A DNA stretch of 64,000 bases, from positions 1,488,001 through 1,552,000 of the forward strand of contig NC_134956.1 of the NCBI RefSeq assembly GCF_965638725.1, written 5' to 3'. Numbering within the stretch: position 1 is the first letter of the stretch; each line of letters begins with the position of its first letter. Of this stretch, positions 46,201-64,000 are shown in pieces. Origin of the DNA: Aptenodytes patagonicus (Eukaryota > Chordata > Aves > Sphenisciformes > Spheniscidae). The notes under the pieces were generated by a model. That model was not told the DNA's origin and made no database searches. It was given only the letters and a program-made list of their open reading frames with translations. Position numbers and translations under genes: made by a program.

Positions 46201-49200
46201 GACAAAAAGAGGTCTGTTTCTCCGATTTTGCTATTGATGTAAAGGATTACTCTTTGAGGGAGCAATTTACTTCACGTATATTAATCATTAGCTCCTTCTC
46301 TAGTATGTGCAGCAGGTGCAGGGTCCAAACTCCAAGCAGTTGAGATGGCACCCAGGGGGGCACAAGCTGCAGCCATAGGCAGGGTTAAGCTCGATCACAT
46401 TTTGGAATACAGCCCCAAGACCAGGCCTGGTGCACGCATGCACGTGCCTTCAGGAGCATGGGAAACCACTCAGAGTGCAGCAACAGAGAGTTACCTAGTC
46501 CTCAAGATAGCACAGAAGAAAGATGAAGGCATTTTCAAAACAGCACATGAACAACCTCCAAGTTCTCCTGCCTGTGGTTTTTTAACACTCAATAGAATTG
46601 ATGATCATGTCTTCACGTAGGAAGACTTCCTCAACTCTGAGGCTCAAAACCTACAATTTTGCCCCAGGAACAGGGCTGGATGGAGTTCACCAGTTCAGGC
46701 TTAGAGCAGCTTCATCAACCCATTACTTCAGCTTTAATGTAAAGCATTCCTTCAGCTGTACTTAGATTAAAAAGTCTGAGCAAACCCAAACCCAGAGAAA
46801 CCCTGGACTCACAGACCTTGTTTTCAGGAGCTCCTCAGGCTGCGTCCAGCTCCAAAAGCCAATAGACGCATTAGAGGCTACAGCAGAGGAATACCTGCCT
46901 GGGTACTCACACGCTGACACAGCTCTGCACCAAATGGGCATAAAATAGCTGCATCTTCTAAGTCACTCCTAAATCACCCAGAGCAACTCTTTCCGTACCC
47001 CGCATCTTCTACTGGTTTCTAGTCATGCATCTCTCTCCTCATCTAGCTCCTCTAACACTTTGAGCCCATCAGTTACTAACTAGATGAAGCTGCAGGTAAT
47101 TAGCTCCCAGGTACATGTGCCTGCCTAAACTACTTTTGCCCGCTGGCTTGCATTAACTGCTGAGGTTGCCATCTGCCTGGCTTGGATGGGCCCCACCTGG
47201 AGCACACCTCAGTAGGACCTGGGGATCTGAGCTTCCCTCTGAAAGGGTGCAAACCTCCTCCGGGTTTCTCAGACCCCTGTCCTGAGCTTGCCAGACATCC
47301 TTTTACATCACCAAGTCAATCAATCACAAGGCAATCAATCGCAACAAGGCACGTGTCACCTTTATATTGCCGCAAGTGTTCAAAACCAGGTAAGACTTAC
47401 TCCGGAAACCTGCCCTGATCCAGTGGTGTGGTCAGCCCTGCCAGGCAGGGTAGGTGGCTCTCGCCCTTCCTGAGCTCTGACCTGCTGCAGCTCCTTATGT
47501 AATTTACTCCTCGCAGAGAGAAACTCTGCGGCAGGCTATTTATTGCTCGATTTGCAGTCCCATGAATACATCTGTAAACCGAGAAGTTACTGTGGTTGCT
47601 GATAGTATGATATATTGCATGAGTGGGCCAAGAAGAGCCCAGGAAATTAACTGGCTTTGCGAATGTTATTTATTTATTTATTGTATTTTTTTTAACACCC
47701 TTTGAGGAGGTAGGAGATTCTTAATACAGGGAGCATTGGTATATTAACCTCACATTTTTGCTACTGAAAGGACTCTCCAGTCTGACTTCTACAGGAGATG
47801 TTTTGACAACAAAACAGTGCAGCTATGATTAGCCTGATAAAAGGGAGCCAGAGTTGGAGTATTGATGGTATGTGCATCTAGGATCTAGTTACAAAATGGG
47901 CTTTTAACCACATTCTCCCTTGTGAATTCATGTTATCAGAGGCCATCTTAAAAAAAAAAAAAAAAAAAAAAGACAGTCAACCTTTCTTTTTCATTTTACG
48001 TGGGTATGTTTCTTGTATTTCTTTTTGTTTATGAAAAATGAGACATTAATAACCTTGACCAGAACCACACACTGAGCAGACGCGTTGTGCAAACTTCCTT
48101 ACTTAGCTTCGCTAACCCATGTCAGTGCAGAGACCAGGAGCAGCAGTGAATCTTTTTAACTAGAGGGAACTATTGGATTCAGTTGTAGTTTTGTGAGGGA
48201 GTCCAGAAGGATTGTGTCGAGACCAACAGACCTTTCAAGCTTCTTGTTTTGATCTAATTTATTTTGAGAATACATTTTCAGAGCTGATTAGCTCTAAATC
48301 ATTGCACTGCCTAACCCCAAAAAGCAACGCTGACAAACAATTAACAATAGAAACACCATTGTGGCAACAAATGATGGATGGCTCAAGGGTGTAGCTTGGG
48401 CCTAGTCTTTGTTCAGAAGAAAGTTGCTGCTGCTAAATAAAGAAATGGGTAGTAAAAGGTGAGAGCGAACAGATCATATCTGGAATAAAACTATTCGCTC
48501 TGCTTGAGGGTATGTTTCCTCATAGCAGCGAGCATCTCAGGAGAGACAGGCGAGCCCCATGGCTCAGGGCGGGCTACAAGTCAGAAACTGCCATGCACCA
48601 ACCCTCCTTCTGCCATAGCCTGGGATGAAACAGTCTCTCAAGGTTTCTCCTCTTCCACTGTCGGTGAAATATGGTGTCTGCTTGCCTGCAGGCTGGGCGG
48701 TGAGGTGGGGCGACTGCTCTCTCCTGGGATACACATTCAAGACTTGTACATAGGACCTGTAATTTCAGGCCTGCAGAGACCCTCTGCCTCGCTCTGACCT
48801 CCCCTGTTCCTCAGAGCTCCTCCGTGAATGCCTGGCTGGGCATCCCGGTCTGTCTGCCAGCCCGTGCCCGGCAAGAGCCGCATCCCAGTCTGGCCAGGCT
48901 GTCCGAAGTCTGCTGGAAAGGGCTGCTGATCACACACTGGGGTGCATTCCCCAGAAACAGGGTGAGCCTGACTCTCCCAGCTACCTTGGACTCTCTCTCT
49001 TGTAGAGTCAGACGAAGGTGTTTGGAACAGGCCTGCCACTTTCTGATGATGCAGACAGCTGTGCTTCATGGAGTAGCAAAAGCTGCCTCCTAAGTTCCTG
49101 CAAAGAGACCGCAGGGTTCTTCCAAGTGAAGAATCCAGAGCGCTGGATTTTCACCTGCAGACATCTTCTTATGAACCGGGAGCTCTGGGATTTCTTTTTT

Positions 49201-50900
49201 AGCCCTTTTAAGAACACGGTTTCAAGTTAATTTCTATTGCTACAGGCAATTTCCTGATTCCTACTTTTCTGTCGTTAATTTCTAATCGTTGTTCCAAGTT
49301 TTGTGTTAATTCACCAATTTGCCTATAACTTATTGCTGTACTCTGTTAAGGGAAATAGAATAATTTCTCACAATGCCTCATATTGATTTTATTATACAGA
49401 GATTAGAAAGTAATAAATATAAAGATACAGGGTAAAAAAGGAAGCTGGATATATATGCACTGTAGAACAGGCGGCAGGTAAAGATTAGTTACTATAGACC
49501 ACTGGAAAGACCACATGGTTGGAAGGACCATTTAAGGTCTGCAACATTTTAAACGGTGATTAAAATGTTTGAGAAACTTTGCCAAACAAGACAAACTACC
49601 CTTCCGTAATCTGCACAGGAATGTTATTTTATGAATGCTTCAGATGCGCACGCACACATGCACACACGCTCACATATATCTAGGTCACAATTTTTTTAGG
49701 AACAAACAGAGTAAGAGAAAGGCATTGATTAGTCCAGTAAATTATTTATCTTCATTTTCTGAGGAAGCTTTGCCATTTTCTGCTCTTACTGAACCCTAAG
49801 ACAACAATTTGCTCAGCCTTGACCTATCCCATACCCCTGTGCTGTGTTAAACAGCTGACTTGCTGAGGTTGAATTGGACAAAACATCTCTAGCTTCAGCA
49901 TCAGAAATAAAAAAAAAAATAAAAAAAAAAAGCAAAAATAAAGCCTAAAGAGCTCCTGGGCTGTGTTTTACGTGCCAGATCACCATAGCGGGGACTATGG
50001 ACTGAAACTCTGAAGCAAATTTTAAAAGACCTCCCAGTTGTTCTAGTGTTTAGAGGTTTGCTTTGGGGGTAGATTTGTTCTTTGGGAAGCAGGTTTAGTT
50101 CAGGGTGAGACTCCTGAGACTGTTTGTGCCCATTTCTGCTCAAGGACTATTGAACCAACATGACCAATTGTACTAAGAGCAACAAAAAAAGCAACAACCC
50201 CCACCTCCACCATGTGTCCCTGAGTCCTCTTCAGCAGCAGCTCTAATGCTCACCTGCTGTATTTTCGTGGTTGTTTTGGATTGCCCTAGCCCTTAGGAGC
50301 CCAGGTGGTGGATCGGGAAGTCATTGTATGGAGCTATGTACGGAGCAAAAAATGAAAACCTTCACTCACAAATCCACACAGGCGAAATACGTGCTTTGGT
50401 GACTGGCTGCAACGATGGGAATGTTCTGACACTTGGGGAACTTCTGCCTGATGTGCAAAGGGGACAAGTGCACTGAGCACATCCACTTTTCCTTACAGAA
50501 CTGATAAAACTTATGTTATACTGCTGCTTCATGCAGGACCATCCCACCTTGCCTAAACCGCTGGCCTAGCTCACAAGAGCTAGGTGAACATCTCTGTATG
50601 TCTTTGCTGCAGGAGTGTGCTGTGTGCAGGGTACGCCAGTTCTCCAAAATCCTCCGGTTGTTACACACCTGTCCCTGTTGCTTCCCCACACATGCAGCTG
50701 GCAGCGGTGCCAGTGCACAGTGAGGGTGCCTGTCCCAGCACGATGTCTGGGGCTGGGCTCACTGTTAGCATCAGCACAATACGTTCCTTGCTGATCTAAG
50801 GAGATGATAGACAAATGCAAATTGGAATAATGCCTTTCTGCCTATCTCTTAATGGCACTTTCCTTTTCTGGGGAGTTTCCCTCCCACCCAAAGAGGATAT
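43211..50900. other. Intergenic DNA upstream of WNT7A
   Basis: No supported gene. A further pyrimidine-rich patch at about 45,040-45,760 may be another scrap of old LINE. Homopolymers occur at 44,631-44,645 (T), 45,965-45,977 (G), 47,950-47,971 (A22) and 49,908-49,931 (A-rich), with TTTA units at about 47,667-47,683 and CA-rich sequence at about 49,648-49,675. Distal WNT7A regulatory elements could lie here, but none can be identified by eye. Confidence 0.5.
47950..47971. repeat. A22 homopolymer
   Basis: An uninterrupted A run, possibly the tail of an old retroposed sequence, although no source body is recognisable to its left. Confidence 0.85.
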
Positions 50901-51075
50901 GCCCTAAGCCTTGAATTTACCTCTCATGAATATATGCTGCCTTATATTCATGCGTATAGGTTGTGTGCTCTGGCCCACTGGCTTGTGTCTGGCGCTGGGT
51001 GCGTTCCAGGTCTAGCCGCCTGCTTTGTTCCACTTGAGGCTGCAAAAGGCTTGGGGCAGCTGCTCCCACTGCCCC

Positions 51076-51470
51076 TAAACGCCCTGCCGGTGCCGGGGGC
51101 TGCCCGTTCCGCCCGCGGCTGCCCGCTCTGCCCGTGGCTGCCGGTTCCGCCCGAGGCTGCCGGCTCTGCCCACTCTGCCCGAGGCTGCCCGCTCTGACGG
51201 CTCTGCCCGCCCTGCCCGAGGCTGCCCGCCCTGCCCGAGGCTGCCGGCTCTGCCCGCTCTGCCCGCGGCTGCCCGCCCTGCCTTCTCTGCCCGAGGCTGC
51301 CCGCCCTGCCCTCTCTGCCCGCTCTGCCGGCTCTGCCCGCCCTGCCCGAGGCTGCCCGCCCTGCCCTCTCTGCCCGCTCTGCCGGCTCTGCCCACCCTGC
51401 CCGAGGCTGCCCGCCCTGCCCGCCCTGCCCTCTCTGCCCGCCGCAGCCCGCCCTGCCCGCTCTGCCCGCG
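51076..51470. repeat. GC-rich minisatellite, roughly 9-bp period with higher-order units
   Basis: Units such as CTCTGCCCG, CCCTGCCCG and AGGCTGCCC recur about 40 times. Two near-identical longer blocks run from CTGCCCGAGGCTGCCCGCC to CTCTGCCGGCTCTGCCC at about 51,290-51,390. Minus-strand translation gives an Arg-Ala-Gly/Gly-Arg-Ala repeat and the plus strand an Arg/Leu/Pro/Ala repeat, because the period is a multiple of three. I take both as artefacts. The G-rich strand is the minus strand. Confidence 0.85.
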
Positions 51471-52680
51471 CGGGGCTGCGGCTGCTGCCCCCGCCGCGGC
51501 CGCGAGGTGGCGCCCTGACAAAGAGTTTGCGGCCGGCGGCGGCGGCGGGACGGGCTGTGCCCGCGGGGCTCGGGGGGCTGCTTCACGCCACCGGCACCCC
51601 AAATTTCATTTCGTTCTCCGCACAGGGCCTGGGGCCGGCCGACCGCTGGCTCCGGCTGCCCGTGGGGAGGACGGCCCGGCCCGCGGTGGGAGGCTGCCGG
51701 GCGTAAAAGCTGATGCGAAAGCATCTGCTGCGGCGGGAAACGCGGAGCGATGGGGAGGGAGGGGGGAGCCCCCTCCCTGCCCCGGGCACTCAGCAGGGAC
51801 AGACTTGGCAGGACTGCCGCCAACCCCTCGCCGGGGCCGGCAGCCACCCCCGCTCGGATCCCCCTTCTGGGGCGGTTCGGGGGAGCGGCGGGGCCGTGCG
51901 GGCGCACCGGCGGGGTCGGGCCGCCGCTCCGTCCCGCTCCGCTCGCTGCCCCGCGAGAGGGGCTTCAAACCGGCTTCCTAGGACGGATCCTGAGGGCCTT
52001 TCACTGTTTTTTTGTTTTCAGAAAAACACTATCAGCAGAACAATTCCCGCACCACACCCCTGTTATCATTTAGGTAACCTCCCTGTTTGAAATATTTTAA
52101 GTGGATAATAAAATAGTCACCATATCCGTGTAAATTCCCGCAACGAGGAGCCGGGATACTCCTCTCGGCCGGGCCGGGCCGGCCCCCCCGCGGCAGGAAG
52201 GCGGCTCCGCGGAGCGTCCCGGCGGCCGCAGCCGCCTGCTTCCCCCGTGGGGTCGGACCCGGCGCGGCCAAGTCCCACAGACACCCGATGCGAGCCCACT
52301 GCCGCGCGGGGCCCGGCGGGACACCCGGCTGCAGGCGGCCAAGCGTCCCTCTCTTTGTCATTAGAAGGATCAATCAAAAAATAAGCGGAGAGGGCACTGC
52401 AGGTACCCAGGCGGGGCGTTTGGACCACGCCGGGGTTTTTCTTTGCCCGCTGGTGGCTGGGGGGGGCGGCCGCCCCTCCGTACCTGCCGGTACCACCTAA
52501 CCCGCCCCGGTGCGGGACAAAGCGGCGCTCCCGGGCGCGCCGCCGGGGATGCTGCGGGCTGCCCGGGGCTCACCCCGCCGCGCCGGTTCATCTCGGCTCG
52601 GAAACCGGGAGGGAGAGCAGCAGCACGTTACACGCGGGGAGGCAGAGCGAGGGGAGGAGCGTCGGGGCCGGGGCAAACGC

Positions 52681-52686
52681 ATAAAA
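52681..52686 (+). promoter_or_regulatory. TATA-like element, possible WNT7A core promoter
   Basis: CGCATAAAACCAG stands out in otherwise very GC-rich sequence about 800 bp upstream of the WNT7A ATG. Human WNT7A has a long leader, so the distance is reasonable. No transcript evidence is available. Confidence 0.25.
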
Positions 52687-53081
52687 CCAGCCCCAGGTGC
52701 TCAGCAGCCCCGGCGAACGGGCGGCTATCGCGGAGTAAAAACTTCAGCCCCCCCCCCCCCGGTGCCGGCCGGCGCGGAGCAGCGCGGGGTGCGGGCCGAG
52801 CGCGGCGGCCCCATGCCGCCCGGCGGGCCGGGGCCAGCCCCGGGGGCACCCCCCGGTGACAACCCCCGGAGCCCCTGCCGCTTTCCCCTGGGCCGTGCCC
52901 GCAGGAGGAGCCGCGCTCTCCGCCCGAGGAGGATCGCTGTGAGCCTCCTTGCAGGCAGGTGATCTGTCTGCCATTTCTTGTTACCCTCCTTCCCACCTCC
53001 CCCGCCTTTCTTCCCCCCCGGCTGGACAACTCCCTCCTTTGGAGAACACGCCCAAGTAGCTGTAGAAGAGAGAAAGGGAGG

Positions 53082-53125
53082 AAAAAAAAAAAGGGGGGGG
53101 GGGGGGAGAGAGAGAGAGGGAGATA
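53082..53125. repeat. A11-G14-(GA)n polypurine tract
   Basis: A run of 11 A followed by 14 G and then GAGAGA units, all purine on the plus strand. The G run could form a G-quadruplex, and the whole tract could form triplex DNA. If transcribed it would lie in the WNT7A 5' leader. Homopolymer length may be misread. Confidence 0.85.
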
Positions 53126-53487
53126 GTTAACATTGAACCTGGGGGGAGCGCCCGGAGCCGCTGGCGCTCAGGAGGATCCCGCAGCCCATACATTGCCAGC
53201 AATAAAGCGCTACGTGTGACAGGCATACAAATCCGGGACAGAGGGAGAAGAGAGCGAGAGGGGCAGAGGCAGACGGACGGCCAGAGCGGAGAGCCCCGGG
53301 AGAGGGACATGGTGAGTGCCTGCGGGGGCTCGCCAGCGCGCAGCGGCGGGCGGCGCGGGGCGCGGCGGGGGCTGCCCCTCTCGGCCGCGCTGCCGTGACC
53401 GCAGCTGCACCGCCAGAAACGGCCCCGGGCCGGGAGCGTGGCAGGCATCGTTTCGCATGTTGGTCTGAGACACGGCAAGCAAGGAAT

Positions 53488-53558
53488 ATGAACAGGAAAA
53501 CAAGGCGCTGGATCTTCCACATCTTCCTGAGCCTGGGGATTGTGTATATCAAGATCGG
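53488..53558 (+). CDS. WNT7A: WNT7A coding exon 1 (signal peptide)
   Basis: ATG at 53,488 opens 23 full codons plus two bases: MNRKTRRWIFHIFLSLGI, then VYIKI. This is a basic n-region with a hydrophobic core, and it aligns with the human WNT7A start (MNRKARR...LFLSLG). The donor is GG|GTAAGTAAC. Exon 2 completes the Gly codon, which fixes the frame. WNT7A is a secreted, lipid-modified Wnt ligand that signals through Frizzled/LRP. It patterns the dorsal limb ectoderm, the female reproductive tract and synapses, and with RECK/GPR124 it supports brain vessel growth. WNT7B is ruled out because its start reads M-H-R-N-F. Confidence 0.96.

Positions 53559-64000
<10,442 letters not shown>

Noticed and set aside
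50948-51907. 319-codon minus-strand open frame with Gly-Arg-Ala repeats
   Set aside because: It is the translation of a minisatellite whose period is a multiple of three.
53127-53552. Minus-strand frames over WNT7A exon 1 and leader
   Set aside because: Shadows of a GC-rich leader and a confirmed exon.

Overview
The window looks like bird nuclear DNA. The organism call rests on a CR1 LINE tail ending in the octamer-type CATAGAATCATAGA motif (35,654-35,834, minus strand), a CR1 reverse-transcriptase scrap near 1.1 kb, a let-7a/let-7f/let-7d cluster, and the first two coding exons of WNT7A, whose predicted N-terminus has the avian-type form. From memory, these two loci share chicken chromosome 12. 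The window is gene-poor and mostly noncoding. Nothing prokaryotic, viral or CRISPR-like was seen.

Layout. (1) 0-0.6 kb is a GC-rich patch with a possible minus-strand first exon encoding a signal peptide (309-385), whose gene would run off the left edge. (2) 6.07-11.22 kb holds a four-exon TRIM-family gene on the plus strand (RING, B-box 2, coiled coil, COS-like tail; about 354 codons in all). It resembles MuRF (TRIM54/55/63) in its linker and TRIM13/TRIM59 around the B-box. It carries three independent lesions: the initiator ATG is ACG, the exon-2 splice donor is CT instead of GT, and exon 3 has a one-base insertion inside the B-box. I read it as a unitary (non-processed) pseudogene, with sequencing error the alternative for the insertion. 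(3) 13.3-14.6 kb holds a decayed C2H2 zinc-finger scrap and one unidentified exon-like ORF. (4) 16.5-18.0 kb is a strong CpG island with CCAAT/GC-box, YY1-like and CRE/ETS motifs. It is the best candidate promoter for the let-7 primary transcript. (5) 25.1-26.7 kb contains let-7a-1, let-7f-1 and let-7d in order on the plus strand, all with intact hairpins. (6) 27.5-50.9 kb is intergenic, with a CR1 tail and, at 40.7-43.2 kb, a pyrimidine-rich relic of an ancient L2/L3-like LINE. A second copy of that family lies at about 8.28-8.81 kb. (7) 51.0-54.3 kb is the WNT7A CpG island, including a 9-bp-period GC-rich minisatellite. WNT7A coding exons 1 and 2 are at 53,488-53,558 and 54,488-54,714. The rest of the window is WNT7A intron 2; exons 3 and 4 lie beyond the right edge.

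How the parts relate. let-7 microRNAs repress growth and developmental-timing mRNAs, and WNT7A is a secreted developmental signal. Here they are divided by about 26 kb of intergenic DNA and have separate CpG islands, so shared regulation is possible but not shown. No operon-like or defence-type system was found. The least expected content is the well-preserved but broken TRIM gene.
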